This document shows positions 1 through 10,049 of a DNA stretch of 38,103 nucleotides, piece after piece (position 1 is the stretch's first letter; every line of letters begins with the position of its first letter). The DNA lies in assembly GCA_944390295.1 (NCBI GenBank), contig CALXPV010000008.1, forward strand, positions 1 through 38,103. The letters run 5' to 3'. This DNA is from an uncultured Clostridia bacterium (GTDB lineage Bacteria > Bacillota > Clostridia > TANB77 > CAG-508). The notes under the pieces were generated by a model. The model saw only the letters and a list, made by a program, of their open reading frames with translations. It was not told the DNA's origin and did not search any database. The position numbers were made by a program, and so were the translations under genes.

Positions 1-296
1 GTATTTCTAGTAATTTGAAACTTTTGGCTTGCTGTATTTGTATATTTTCCTAATTTAAAATATGTTTTTTGGCTTCTGCTATTATTTGGCGCTTCTATTA
101 ATCTATTTGTACTTAGCTTTGAATATATTTTATATATTCCATCTGGTAAAATTTCTTCTTTTTCAGAATTTTGAATAGACATCATTGTAGTTTCTGTAAT
201 TTCATTTTCTAATTCTACAATAGTGTTAGCATACACTGAATATGAAAATAGTGACAAAAATAATATAATAATTATAAAAATTTTAACTTTTTTCAT
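1..296 (-). CDS. Secreted ricin-B-lectin-like protein (N-terminal 98 aa, cut by window edge)
   Basis: The open frame starts at the ATG at 296, behind an AGGGGAG ribosome site, and runs off the window. Residues 1-23 form a signal peptide (KK, hydrophobic core, VYA then N) and predict secretion. From about residue 51 the sequence DGIYKIYSKLSTNRLIEAPN, followed by a segment ending QKFQI, matches the opening of a ricin-type beta-trefoil (the RICIN 'GxYxIxxxxSxxxL...nQkW/F' pattern), a fold that usually binds carbohydrate. The gene follows the phospholipase C-like gene by only 20 bases, so the two are probably co-transcribed. Catalytic or additional domains would lie beyond the window and cannot be judged. 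Confidence 0.75.
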   Translation of the reverse strand, partial: MKKVKIFIIIILFLSLFSYSVYANTIVELENEITETTMMSIQNSEKEEILPDGIYKIYSKLSTNRLIEAPNNSRSQKTYFKLGKYTNTASQKFQITRN

Positions 297-316
297 TTAA
301 GTCTCCCCTTTATATT

Positions 317-946
317 TTATTTATATATTTGATCTAGTACTAAACTCACCTTATTAATTGCTCTTTCCATATATTCTTCAAATTTGTCTATAGAAAGTAA
401 AATTAATTCTTTTTCTTGTATATCAAATAATTTGAAATTATCCTTAATAGAATCTTTTAGTTTATTATCATCTGTAAAACTCAAAAATTCTTCTCGTAAT
501 TTTAATATGTTTAAATTTGATTTTTTTAATAAATATCTATCAATTAAAGGATAATCCGAATATATTGCGGATTTAAATTCTGAATCTGTATGTATAGAAT
601 TGTCTTTATTAAAAATGATTTTTCCATCACTTTTTGTTGCAATAGAAGGAATATAAACACTAAACCACAACATATCTTCTATTAAATGTGCTACATATCC
701 TTGCATCATTTTACTATTTGGCAAGATATATTTGTTTTCGTTTAAAAACCTTTCTATGTCTGGATAGTCGCCTTCTGAACCATATAATATTCCATGTCTT
801 AAATAATGTGTAATTACTTTGTTTTGTCCATCTATTGTCCTTGTTAATACATCTGGCATTATTGAACCATATAAAAATTCATTGTTTAAATTATATTTTT
901 CTTTTAGAATATTTCCCATATAAATGTGACTAATTATTGAACTCAT
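317..946 (-). CDS. Zinc-dependent phospholipase C-like protein
   Basis: This 209-aa protein has the layout of the zinc-dependent phospholipase C / S1-P1-like metal-binding family (Pfam PF00882 type). His7 lies near the N terminus (SHIYMG), followed by Asp32 in the SIMPD motif, His47 and His51 in ITHYLRH, and His87 with Asp91 in GYVAHLIEDMLW. These are the expected Zn ligand positions. No signal peptide or membrane helix is visible, unlike the secreted clostridial toxin, so it may be cytoplasmic; many such proteins in Clostridia are uncharacterised. The ATG at 946 is preceded by AAAGGAGG and by a good promoter at 970-998. The substrate is not known and lipid hydrolysis is not proven. It appears to be the first gene of a unit with the ricin-like gene. 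Confidence 0.65.
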   Translation of the reverse strand: MSSIISHIYMGNILKEKYNLNNEFLYGSIMPDVLTRTIDGQNKVITHYLRHGILYGSEGDYPDIERFLNENKYILPNSKMMQGYVAHLIEDMLWFSVYIPSIATKSDGKIIFNKDNSIHTDSEFKSAIYSDYPLIDRYLLKKSNLNILKLREEFLSFTDDNKLKDSIKDNFKLFDIQEKELILLSIDKFEEYMERAINKVSLVLDQIYK

Positions 947-969
947 TTTTTCCTCCTTTGTACAATTGT

Positions 970-998
970 ATTATATCTTAATGTCTAAAAAACTACAA
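970..998 (-). promoter_or_regulatory. Sigma-A type promoter for the phospholipase C-like gene
   Basis: On the minus strand TTGTAG is followed after 17 nt by TATAAT, ending about 24 nt before the start at 946. Confidence 0.6.
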
Positions 999-1039
999 TA
1001 AATTTCAAAAAATATAATAACATATTATATTTTAACACG

Positions 1040-1087
1040 AAAAAGCACACCTCTGATTAAGATATATCATACTAATCAAAGGTGTAC
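1040..1087 (-). terminator. Rho-independent terminator after the sipW-like gene
   Basis: The inverted repeat ACACCT-c-TGATTA / TAATCA-a-AGGTGT has one internal mismatch and is followed on the minus strand by GCTTTTTCG. It lies directly downstream of the stop at 1114 and closes the adhesin operon. Confidence 0.75.
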
Positions 1088-1113
1088 ATCATTATTCTAT
1101 AGTAGAAATAAAT

Positions 1114-1698
1114 TTATTTCATATGGCTTTTAATTTCTCTTCTTTTTTGCCTTCTAAGTTCACTTTTTTCTGTTTTATTTAATCTGTATAAATATATTAT
1201 TAATATAATCAAAATTACGATTAAGAATATAATTTGATTTTCTAAAGATTCTACAATCCTTCCTAAATATGGAATACTTATAACCTTAACACCTTCTATC
1301 TGCGAAAAAGATAATTTTTCTAAATCAGGAATATTATTATTATCTCCTTTTGTTATATATCTTTTTTCACCATTGGTTTCTGTTATATCAATAATTCGAT
1401 GAGTTACAACTTCACCATTTTTTCTAAAAGATATAATGTCTCCGTTTTTTATTTTATCTTCATTATTAACTTTTTTAACAATTATAATATCTCCAATGTT
1501 AATAGTTGGTTCCATACTGTTTGTAGTTATGTTATAAGCTTTATATCCAAAAAAGCCATTAAAATCTTGTTTACTAATAAAAGATATTCCAACTAGTACT
1601 AAATTATAAATTAAAATTATTAGTATAATGTATAAAACTTTCCCTAATGTACTTACTCGTTTTTTACGTTTTCTTATAGAATTTTCATCATATTTCAT
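1114..1698 (-). CDS. sipW: SipW-like (ER-type) signal peptidase I
   Basis: This 194-aa membrane protease would cleave signal peptides of exported TasA/camelysin-like proteins at the outer membrane face. Hydrophobic helices lie at about 21-42 and 153-171. The catalytic Ser61 is in TNSMEP and is followed by the conserved GDIIIV strand. His100 in VVTHRI replaces the lysine of ordinary bacterial enzymes, which marks the archaeal/ER (SipW) subtype. KGDNNNIPD at 117-125 supplies the conserved acidic residues. It begins 11 bases after the stop of the 2773-aa surface protein and is followed by a terminator, so it is the last gene of that operon and is probably dedicated to the giant protein. A ribosome site GCGAGGAT precedes the ATG. 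It is one of four SipW-type proteins in the window. Confidence 0.88.
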   Translation of the reverse strand: MKYDENSIRKRKKRVSTLGKVLYIILIILIYNLVLVGISFISKQDFNGFFGYKAYNITTNSMEPTINIGDIIIVKKVNNEDKIKNGDIISFRKNGEVVTHRIIDITETNGEKRYITKGDNNNIPDLEKLSFSQIEGVKVISIPYLGRIVESLENQIIFLIVILIILIIYLYRLNKTEKSELRRQKRREIKSHMK

Positions 1699-1709
1699 TT
1701 GTATCCTCG

Positions 1710-4700
1710 CTATTTAATAATTATATATTCGTACTCTTCTCCTATGTATTCTTCATTATCATATAATTTGAATACCAATTTATATGTACCTGTTCTTAAA
1801 TTGTTTTTTGTTGTCCAATCAAATGTCATATTAGCAGTTGGTGAATCAGAGAATAAATACTCATTTTCTTTATCTGTTTCTGTTAATGTAGAAGATAAGT
1901 AATCTGCTAAATCAACTAATTCATAATCTTGTGCATATACTGTATCATACTTTCTTCTGTATAAAGAAACTGTAATATTTGGATTTTCTAGTCCAGAAGA
2001 ATATTCTATAGAACCTGAAATTTTATTTTCATTATTTTTGTTTTGTCCAGTATTTTTATCTATTATTTTATATTCATCTTCTGTCGAAACTTTTAATCCA
2101 TATTTAGAATTTATAATTGTAGTTTCTACTTCGGTATTATCTGATGAATTTAAACCATAATATATACCATCTGATGAACCAAATGTTTCAATTTTTATTG
2201 TATATTCACCTGTTGCTAATGTAGTATTGTTTGATGTATTTATTGTTATCTTAGATAATACGTTAGAAACTTTATCCGCTATTTTAATTCTTGTTGTGCC
2301 ATCAATTCTTGGATAATAATTAACATCATCAATTGTAAAGTAAATTCCAAGTAAACTATCATTTTGTAATACATTTCCATTTATGTCAGTTATAGTTAAT
2401 TTTATTCCCATTTTTTGATTAAAATATTGTGTATCATATATAATTTTAGAATCCGCAATATTTTGAGTAAAGTCTGTAGTTACTTCTAATGGTATATCTT
2501 TTCCTAAATAATTTATTGGTTCAATAGTTGCAGATACACCTATTTTAGAATCCATATTATTATATACACTATATCTCATAACATCTCTTTGAATACCTAA
2601 AACACCTAAAATTGTTTGTTTATCTTTATTTCTAACTTCCATTAGAATATTGTTATCTATAATATTAGAGTTTAATGTTGTATCCTTAAAATTGACTTGG
2701 AAAATAAAGTTTTCATATACTAAATTTTGCTCTTGATTATAATACTGCTGTCCTCTTTCACTTTCAGGATATTTTCTGTCCGTACTTCCCATATATATAA
2801 AATCATGAACGTTATATATATATTTATTATTAACCACGTCATCCGCTTTTACTATATAATAATAATATTCGTTAGTAACCATATCTAACATTGTTATATT
2901 TGTTCCTTCTGGTAACACATAAGGTGATCCAGAAGAATTTGTTGATACTAATACTCTTTCATAGTTATTATAATCTTCAAAATAATCTGTATTAGAAAAG
3001 TCTTCTATGTATAAAGAGAAATATGTAGAAAAAGAACTTTTATTAGTTATAGATGTCTCTGTAGAAGTAAACAATCCAAATTGATCACCTGGAGTAATTG
3101 CAGCTTCTAAGTAGTCATCTTGATATAGTCTAGAGTTGATAGATACAATTATATCTATATATTTTATGTCATAATTTAAATCATCAATTGGTACCAACGC
3201 TTGAAGTCTTATTCTAACTTCTCCTAAGCTTCTCTCTATTGTCAAGTTTTGTGAATGATATAAGCAAAAATTTAGTGTCGGAGTAAATGTCGAGTTATCA
3301 CTATCATATCTACTATTTCCTGTATAACTACCGTCGTTTTCTGTTAAGAATGTCGTTTCACTTGGATTATTCCAGCCATTGTTACCTGTTGCCATTGTTA
3401 ATCCATATGTATTATCTGCAGCTTCATCTGTATCTGCAATAGATGGTATTTGTGATGGATCTACTAGGTTTACACCATTTTGGAATCCTGCTGTAACACC
3501 AGTTATATCAAATCTAATATTAGGTTCTGAGAAACCTTTTAATGATAATTCATAAGTTCCGAATGTTGCATACTTAGAGGCTATTAGTGAAACTTCGAAA
3601 ACAGTTACATCTACTGCTTCTCCAACGCTCCAAATATAGTACACATCATCTTTTGGTGTTGTATCTACATAGTTTACTTTTATTTTTCCATCATTATTAT
3701 AATTTGTATAAAATCCGTCTAATGTAATATCATGATCTGGTTTGTGTTGAGCCATTACATATGAATTAGCTGAAAATAATCCCGGATTTGTTATTTCATC
3801 ACCATTATCATAATTATGGTCATATAAACCAGTACTTGAACTTGGTGTCATTTTATTTGTATATAATCCAAAGAATGTCATTCCATTAACTTCACCATAT
3901 GCTGTAACTTGCTCATTTGTCGCAATATTTAAGTTTCTTCCTTCAGCCATATAAATTCTATTATCTACATTCTTTTGAGTATTACCATTTCCATCTATTG
4001 TAACAGTGGCTTCTACTTCTTGTCCATTTATATCTACTAAGCTATCAAATTTCCTTAGTAAGTTTGCTCCAAAATCCATATATAATACCGAATTATTCTT
4101 TAGTTTTAAATTATCCACTCTACTTAGTGCATAGTAAGTATCAGAATATTCGTTTGTTCTATCTGTAGCACCATCTAGTGCGATTGAAGAATTAGAAATT
4201 GTACAAGTATTAGTTCTTTGTATTGAAATATTATATTTTGGATCATCTGGTGTTCCATAGTTTTTAATATCTATTGTGCTTGTACCACTTGTACTTGAAG
4301 CATTTCCTGATCCGAATATGCTTCCATCAATATCAAAATTATCATATCCATTTCCATCTATAAAGATTTCAATTCCTTTAGTAACACTTATAAAGTCGAA
4401 ATCATATATTTCGTCTCCAGATTCATTGGCTTCACCACCACCAAATACCGTTCCGCCTATATGTAAATCTCCTTTTTCTAAGTTTTGATTTTGTACTGCA
4501 TCAAATCCAATACTTGTTTTAGTTTTACCATATACTACAGATGTATTTGCACCACCATATACATTGCCACCAATTTCTCCTGAAACAATATCTACTGTAC
4601 TTAAAGATGTATCTACTCCCTCTTCACCTGTTGCTGCTTTATTTCCTCCTCCAAAAGCATTTTTGGTAATTTTTGTTGAACTACCATCTATTGTCAATAA

Positions 4701-7700
4701 TGTATTTCCTTTTACAATTGCTGCAGTACCATTTCCTCCTGCATAAACACTATTTTCTAATTCCGAATTTTTAATATGTACATTGGCATCTTGCTGAACA
4801 ATACCTTCATTACCACCGCCATACACATTATTAGTAACTTTTGCATTTTCAACTAAAACATCTGTAGAAGTTTCTATTTGAGCTAAGTTTCCTCCTCCAT
4901 ATATACTTCCAGTTACTGTTCCATTTATAACTACTTTGGTTTCTGTGGTAATTGCTTCATTACCTCCACCGTATACGTCTCCTGCAGTTCCATTTGTATA
5001 TACATTTACGTTAGCTGTTATTGTGTTTCCACCCATATTGTTTCCACCATATACAGTGTCAGTAACTCCTCCGTTTATATTTACATTTGTTGTTGGCACA
5101 GTTCCATTTGTGTTAGAACCCCCGTATACTGTTCCTATAGTTCCTCCATCAATATTTATAAAAGAAGTAACAACACTTGCCGAATAGCCTCCTCCAAATA
5201 TATTAGGTATCTTGTCTATATTGTTATTTACAACTATATTACTATTTTGAGTATCTGCCTGATTTCCTCCACCATATATTGCAGAAGTAATCTGACCAGA
5301 ATTTATTGTAATATCTGATGTAGTAGTTACACCACCAGCATTATTTCCTCCATAAATTGTTCCAAAAGTTCCTGAATCTATTATAATTTCGCTATTTGGA
5401 ACATCTCCAGATTGGTTAGAACCACCATATACATTTTCTGCTTGTCCCCCTTGTCCATATATATGTGGCTCAGTAACACCCGCTTGGTTACCACCACCAT
5501 ATACATTTGGAATATTATTTCCTGATTTTATTAAATATATTTCTGCTTTTTGAGTATCAACTTCATTACCGCCACCATATACGGAGTCTGTAACAGAACC
5601 TCCATTTATAGTAACATTTGCGTCTGTAGTGTTTCCTCCTACATTGTTTCCACCATATATTATTCCTACAGTTCCACCTGTAGCATTTATATTACTTATA
5701 TTAATATTTCCTGTTTGGTTTGAACCACCATAAAGAGTTGTAGTATTTCCTCCTGTTACCAAAACATTTGTAGTCTCTACATCAGCTGAATTTCCTCCAG
5801 CAAAAACATCAGTATTTGTACCACCATTTATATTAACTGTTGAATTTGTAACTTTTGCTTGGTTACCACCACCGTATACAGTACTTTGTGTACCTCCATT
5901 AATGTTTACAGTAGCATTACCATCTATTTGTCCGATATTTCCTCCACCGTAAATTGGTGCTGTGTGCGTTCCATTTAATATATTAAGATTTGTATTTCCT
6001 TGTGTTTTAGCAATATTTCCACCGCCATATACTTCTGTATTTAAATTAGCAGAAATATTTATGTTTGATGTCCCTATTAATTTAGCCATTTCTGCATACC
6101 CAGAAACACCTGCTCCTGCACCAAATACTTTTCCGTTTATTACTGGTGTTCCTGAAATATCTATATTAGAATTTCCTTCCATTTGTGCTATTTCTTGTTT
6201 ATTTCTATAGTTGTAACCACAACCTGCTGCATATATATCTCCATTTATGGTTGGATTTCCAGATATAGTTATATTACTATCACCATATAAAGAACCACCA
6301 TCTACTGCAGTAACATTAGCGTTTAAATATTCTGTATATCCATAGCCACCACCATAAATATTACCACCAACAGTTCCTCCTGTTAAGTTTATATTTACAG
6401 CTGTATCAAATTCTTCTCCATAAGATTTATATGTATCTGAAGAATTCACGCTATATCCTGTAACACCACCTGCTCCTGCACCATAAATATTACTTATAAT
6501 TTCTCCACCAGAAATATTAATATCTATTGTTCCATAATAATAAGAATCACATGTATTATCTGTAGCATTAGGTCTACCTACAACATCCATATTTCTACCT
6601 AGGCATCCGCCATAAAGTTCATCAACACTTCCACCTGTTACATTTATTTTTGCTGTACCTAAAAATGTATTATTAGGATAATTCCAAGGATTTCCCCAGC
6701 TTCCTGATGGAATAGTTGCAGAATCTCCTATACTTCCTCCTATTAAACGACCAACTGAACCATTTTTTATATTTTGAACAACATTTGAATAATTATTTCC
6801 AGCTGCTGAACCACCTGTAAGTAAATTTACATCATAATCATAATTATCAGCTGTTGTACTATTTTGAATATCTATTGTAATTGTAATATTAAATGAATCC
6901 TCTTTAGAAGATCCCATAAAATCGTGTGAAATTGGTTGCCCTTGACCAGAAGATGTTCCTGGGCTTCCTCCACCAACAATTCTTCCATAAGTTCCACTTT
7001 TAATTATTACTTCAGCATTCTTTCTAGGTAAGGTACTATAATTATATTGGTTCCATCCACAAAATATATGAAATGCCGGTGCATTTCCTCCAAGTAAACC
7101 TTGATTTGTATTTGAAGTTGCATAATTTTGCATTGTAATACCTTCACCCATAGTTAGGCTATGTCCTTGTAAATAGAAATACATTTGGTCTCTTCCACCA
7201 TAAAAAGTTAAGTTTTGGAAAGTTGTATCTTCTGTAATATATCTATAATTATATGTACCACTATAAAAATATAATGTTCCATTATAATCTACATTACTAT
7301 ATTTTCCAGTAAGAGTTGCTTTTTTAGCATAAGTATTAGCATTATTTGAGCCTTCTTTATAGTTATAGATACTATTACTATCATATGTTCCCATAATAAC
7401 TATTATATTAGAACTTCTAGTACCATCATTATCTAATTTACTATATGCCGTACTTAAATTTTGTACTGGGGTATCTGGAGAAAAACCATCATTTCTATCA
7501 TTACCATTAGCATGATTACAATAAACTACAGTTCTATCTCCATATAAATATTTTCCTTCAACTGTAAGAGCGGAAAACTCATTATTTGTTGCAATTAGCT
7601 TATACTCTGTTCCATATTCAAGATTATCTAAAGTTAAACTCGTTTCTCCTTCAATTAAATTTTCGTGTTCTCCTGTTATATCTAAACTATACCATTGATA

Positions 7701-10031
7701 TGTATAATCATCTAAGTCTATATAAGGAAGGGCATCACCAGCAAGTTTTGATGTAAGAGTTTTATTAGAAGTATTTTCCGTAAATTCTAAATAAAGTGAA
7801 TACCTTTCTATTACTACATCCATTACTGAATAATATGTTCCATCATATGCTACAACAGTATAAACAAAATCTTGGAACAAATCTTGTTCATGACTTACTT
7901 CTGTTTTATCTTGCAATTCTTCTACTATTTCGCCCTCAAAATACCATGTATATGTATATGGACCTGAAGAGTAATCATTTTTTACATCTACCCTATATTT
8001 TACAGGCGCACCAGATTCATCTAAGATCAACTCAAATCTAGGATTTAATTTAAATTCGCCGTCTTCGTATGTCCATTCCATATTGCCTTTATTGTTTGCT
8101 TCTGTGTTAAATGAATTTAATCTTGATGATTCATTATTAGTATATCTACCTTTGTTTACGCCTTGTACATATTCTGTTTCATCAGAATCTCTAGAATTTC
8201 TATTACTTGAATTACCATTTGTAACATTTGCAGTATAGCTTCTTCCTCCTGCTTGATAATTTGTGTAATAACTTTCCATTGTAAGGTTTCCAGAATCATT
8301 GCCATTCCAAATTGTATTATAATTATTTCTACTATTAAAATTAGCAGTATTTATAAGTCCAGCAAAAATAGGTCCAATAAATCCGTTAGAATCTATATTT
8401 CCATTAAATAAACAATTAGTTGGCCAAACAGGTTGTGACCTTATTGTTCCAATAATACCTGCTGTATGATATTGTCCATCACCATAAATAGTAGTATTCC
8501 AAAATCCTTGCTCGTATGTTTGTACGCTTAAATTTATATTTCCTTTTACATAGCAATTTGATATTTCATATCTATTGTTATTTCCTGGATCAGATGTATT
8601 ATTAGATGTATTAGTAGCATAACCTGCAATTCCTCCAACTGCTAATTGAGAATAGTTTGTTCTTAATGTGACATTGCTTCCTCCCGAAATTGCAAGATCA
8701 GTCACAATACAGTTTTCTATTGTAGAATTATTGTACATAGTTCCAACAATACCACCTATATGCCATCCTTTTGCTGTAGTATTGTTAGCAGTTGTACCAC
8801 TAGAATTCATTATAATATTAATAGCTCTTAACTCTAAATTTTTAATTGTTACTCTATTATTACTGTCTCCTAATGTTCCAAACAATCCATAATTTTCTAT
8901 TGTATTAGTAGGAAGTGATGTTATCGATATTTGCATATTTGAGATATAATGTCCGGCACCATCAAAAATCCCTTTAAATGGTGTATTTGTATTTCCTATA
9001 GGTGTCCATGTATTGTCATTTAAATTAATATTTGAAGCTAATTGAAAATATTGATTTTCATATGTATTTCCAGAATTTACTTGATTTGCTAAATAACTAA
9101 GCTCTCCCGCATTTGTTATTAAATAAGGGTCTGCACTTGTTCCTGTTCCGAATTTAATTTCTGTTGCAACAGTTCCGTCCCATACATTTTCATAAATTCC
9201 ATTTTCAGTAATTGCTCTTGTTAAAGCAAGATTTTTAATAGGTTCTACTTCTTGTATAATTATATATGTTCCTAATTTATCATTATCAAATCTTAATTTA
9301 TTTTCCTTTAACTCAAAATCTGTTAAGTTTGTTAATTTTTTATTATTTATATTTATTACTTTGTATTTATTTGCTTCTATATTTTCTTCTTCTGTGCTCT
9401 CAAAAGTTATTTTTAGTTTTTCTTCTGACTTAAACTCTTCTTCTTCAGAAATAATTTGGAATTCATATGCAGATTTCCAATCAAAAGATGCATTTATAAA
9501 CTCATCTATATCTTCATTTTCTTTTTTTAATTCTTCTTCATCTTTAGCAATGGCTTTAAGTTCAGCATTTAGTGGTAAATATCCTTCAATTGTTACATTA
9601 TAATTATCTATTTGGGTAGTTAATGATTGATTATATAAATCATCTTTTATATCATAATCAATCTCAAAATTTATTTTTTTTTCTTTTAATTCATCCTCAG
9701 TTAAATAAATATTATCTCCTGGTAATTTTTCTACTACATTTTCTTCTTGTATCTCATTCGATTCATTTATTAACTTTGAAGTAATATAATATTTACTTAT
9801 TTTTTTATTATTTACCTTATCAGGTAAAACAACACTATAACCACTTTCGTCTTTATCAGTAGCTTCGATATTTTCTGTTACTTCTTCTACTAAGTTTTTT
9901 GAATCTGAGAAGTTTGCACTAATAGTAATTACTTTTTCCGCACGAGAATTTTGAAAAGCTATTAATTCAAATATGATTAAAATTAATAGTAATATTAATA
10001 TAAATACTTTTCCTTTTCTTAGTTTTTCCAT
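1710..10031 (-). CDS. Giant surface protein with YGGGN beta-solenoid repeats
   Basis: A 2773-aa exported protein. Residues 8-26 form a single hydrophobic signal or anchor. A charged region lies at 27-290. A GLUG-like beta-helical segment starts near 295 (GTSADPYLITNAGELSYLAN) and runs to about 560. Ig/PKD-like segments with YxYxWY motifs lie at about 670-830. A new parallel beta-helix begins near 844 (YCNHANGNDRNDGFSPDTP, like other right-handed beta-helix proteins). About thirty rungs built round (V/I)YGGGN follow between roughly 1020 and 1910. The remaining 860 residues are beta-rich. There is no LPXTG motif and no C-terminal membrane helix, so the anchoring mode is unknown. The start has GGAGAG upstream. 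The gene lies between a 512-aa cytosolic protein and a SipW peptidase. Adhesin or matrix function is inferred from architecture. Confidence 0.85.
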   Translation of the reverse strand: MEKLRKGKVFILILLLILIIFELIAFQNSRAEKVITISANFSDSKNLVEEVTENIEATDKDESGYSVVLPDKVNNKKISKYYITSKLINESNEIQEENVVEKLPGDNIYLTEDELKEKKINFEIDYDIKDDLYNQSLTTQIDNYNVTIEGYLPLNAELKAIAKDEEELKKENEDIDEFINASFDWKSAYEFQIISEEEEFKSEEKLKITFESTEEENIEANKYKVININNKKLTNLTDFELKENKLRFDNDKLGTYIIIQEVEPIKNLALTRAITENGIYENVWDGTVATEIKFGTGTSADPYLITNAGELSYLANQVNSGNTYENQYFQLASNINLNDNTWTPIGNTNTPFKGIFDGAGHYISNMQISITSLPTNTIENYGLFGTLGDSNNRVTIKNLELRAINIIMNSSGTTANNTTAKGWHIGGIVGTMYNNSTIENCIVTDLAISGGSNVTLRTNYSQLAVGGIAGYATNTSNNTSDPGNNNRYEISNCYVKGNINLSVQTYEQGFWNTTIYGDGQYHTAGIIGTIRSQPVWPTNCLFNGNIDSNGFIGPIFAGLINTANFNSRNNYNTIWNGNDSGNLTMESYYTNYQAGGRSYTANVTNGNSSNRNSRDSDETEYVQGVNKGRYTNNESSRLNSFNTEANNKGNMEWTYEDGEFKLNPRFELILDESGAPVKYRVDVKNDYSSGPYTYTWYFEGEIVEELQDKTEVSHEQDLFQDFVYTVVAYDGTYYSVMDVVIERYSLYLEFTENTSNKTLTSKLAGDALPYIDLDDYTYQWYSLDITGEHENLIEGETSLTLDNLEYGTEYKLIATNNEFSALTVEGKYLYGDRTVVYCNHANGNDRNDGFSPDTPVQNLSTAYSKLDNDGTRSSNIIVIMGTYDSNSIYNYKEGSNNANTYAKKATLTGKYSNVDYNGTLYFYSGTYNYRYITEDTTFQNLTFYGGRDQMYFYLQGHSLTMGEGITMQNYATSNTNQGLLGGNAPAFHIFCGWNQYNYSTLPRKNAEVIIKSGTYGRIVGGGSPGTSSGQGQPISHDFMGSSKEDSFNITITIDIQNSTTADNYDYDVNLLTGGSAAGNNYSNVVQNIKNGSVGRLIGGSIGDSATIPSGSWGNPWNYPNNTFLGTAKINVTGGSVDELYGGCLGRNMDVVGRPNATDNTCDSYYYGTIDINISGGEIISNIYGAGAGGVTGYSVNSSDTYKSYGEEFDTAVNINLTGGTVGGNIYGGGYGYTEYLNANVTAVDGGSLYGDSNITISGNPTINGDIYAAGCGYNYRNKQEIAQMEGNSNIDISGTPVINGKVFGAGAGVSGYAEMAKLIGTSNINISANLNTEVYGGGNIAKTQGNTNLNILNGTHTAPIYGGGNIGQIDGNATVNINGGTQSTVYGGGNQAKVTNSTVNINGGTNTDVFAGGNSADVETTNVLVTGGNTTTLYGGSNQTGNINISNINATGGTVGIIYGGNNVGGNTTDANVTINGGSVTDSVYGGGNEVDTQKAEIYLIKSGNNIPNVYGGGNQAGVTEPHIYGQGGQAENVYGGSNQSGDVPNSEIIIDSGTFGTIYGGNNAGGVTTTSDITINSGQITSAIYGGGNQADTQNSNIVVNNNIDKIPNIFGGGYSASVVTSFINIDGGTIGTVYGGSNTNGTVPTTNVNINGGVTDTVYGGNNMGGNTITANVNVYTNGTAGDVYGGGNEAITTETKVVINGTVTGSIYGGGNLAQIETSTDVLVENAKVTNNVYGGGNEGIVQQDANVHIKNSELENSVYAGGNGTAAIVKGNTLLTIDGSSTKITKNAFGGGNKAATGEEGVDTSLSTVDIVSGEIGGNVYGGANTSVVYGKTKTSIGFDAVQNQNLEKGDLHIGGTVFGGGEANESGDEIYDFDFISVTKGIEIFIDGNGYDNFDIDGSIFGSGNASSTSGTSTIDIKNYGTPDDPKYNISIQRTNTCTISNSSIALDGATDRTNEYSDTYYALSRVDNLKLKNNSVLYMDFGANLLRKFDSLVDINGQEVEATVTIDGNGNTQKNVDNRIYMAEGRNLNIATNEQVTAYGEVNGMTFFGLYTNKMTPSSSTGLYDHNYDNGDEITNPGLFSANSYVMAQHKPDHDITLDGFYTNYNNDGKIKVNYVDTTPKDDVYYIWSVGEAVDVTVFEVSLIASKYATFGTYELSLKGFSEPNIRFDITGVTAGFQNGVNLVDPSQIPSIADTDEAADNTYGLTMATGNNGWNNPSETTFLTENDGSYTGNSRYDSDNSTFTPTLNFCLYHSQNLTIERSLGEVRIRLQALVPIDDLNYDIKYIDIIVSINSRLYQDDYLEAAITPGDQFGLFTSTETSITNKSSFSTYFSLYIEDFSNTDYFEDYNNYERVLVSTNSSGSPYVLPEGTNITMLDMVTNEYYYYIVKADDVVNNKYIYNVHDFIYMGSTDRKYPESERGQQYYNQEQNLVYENFIFQVNFKDTTLNSNIIDNNILMEVRNKDKQTILGVLGIQRDVMRYSVYNNMDSKIGVSATIEPINYLGKDIPLEVTTDFTQNIADSKIIYDTQYFNQKMGIKLTITDINGNVLQNDSLLGIYFTIDDVNYYPRIDGTTRIKIADKVSNVLSKITINTSNNTTLATGEYTIKIETFGSSDGIYYGLNSSDNTEVETTIINSKYGLKVSTEDEYKIIDKNTGQNKNNENKISGSIEYSSGLENPNITVSLYRRKYDTVYAQDYELVDLADYLSSTLTETDKENEYLFSDSPTANMTFDWTTKNNLRTGTYKLVFKLYDNEEYIGEEYEYIIIK
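4295..6990 (-). repeat. Array of about 30 YGGGN-type rungs inside the giant surface protein
   Basis: At DNA level the recurring unit is CCxCCxCCATATA-like on the plus strand. At protein level it is (V/I)-(Y/F)-(G/A)-G-(G/S/N)-(N/G) every 19-23 residues, usually followed by a beta strand with VNINGG(T/S). Variants include VYGGGN, IYGGNN, LYGGSN, VFAGGN, IYGAGA and IFGSGN. The spacing is that of one turn of a beta-solenoid. Copies are diverged rather than identical. Confidence 0.85.
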
Positions 10032-10049
10032 TTAATATTCTCTCCAATA

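Noticed and set aside
1710-1760. LPXTG or C-terminal membrane anchor on the giant protein
   Set aside because: The C terminus ends EYEYIIIK with no sorting motif, hydrophobic helix or positive tail.
4295-6990. CRISPR-like or satellite repeat array
   Set aside because: The repeats are diverged, in one continuous reading frame and spaced as protein rungs; there are no identical repeats with unique spacers.
9361-9603. Ser/Phe-rich plus-strand frames opposite the giant surface gene (also 4276-4488, 4936-5187, 5962-6210, 7796-8041)
   Set aside because: They are antisense shadows of the repetitive coding strand, with skewed composition and no ribosome sites.
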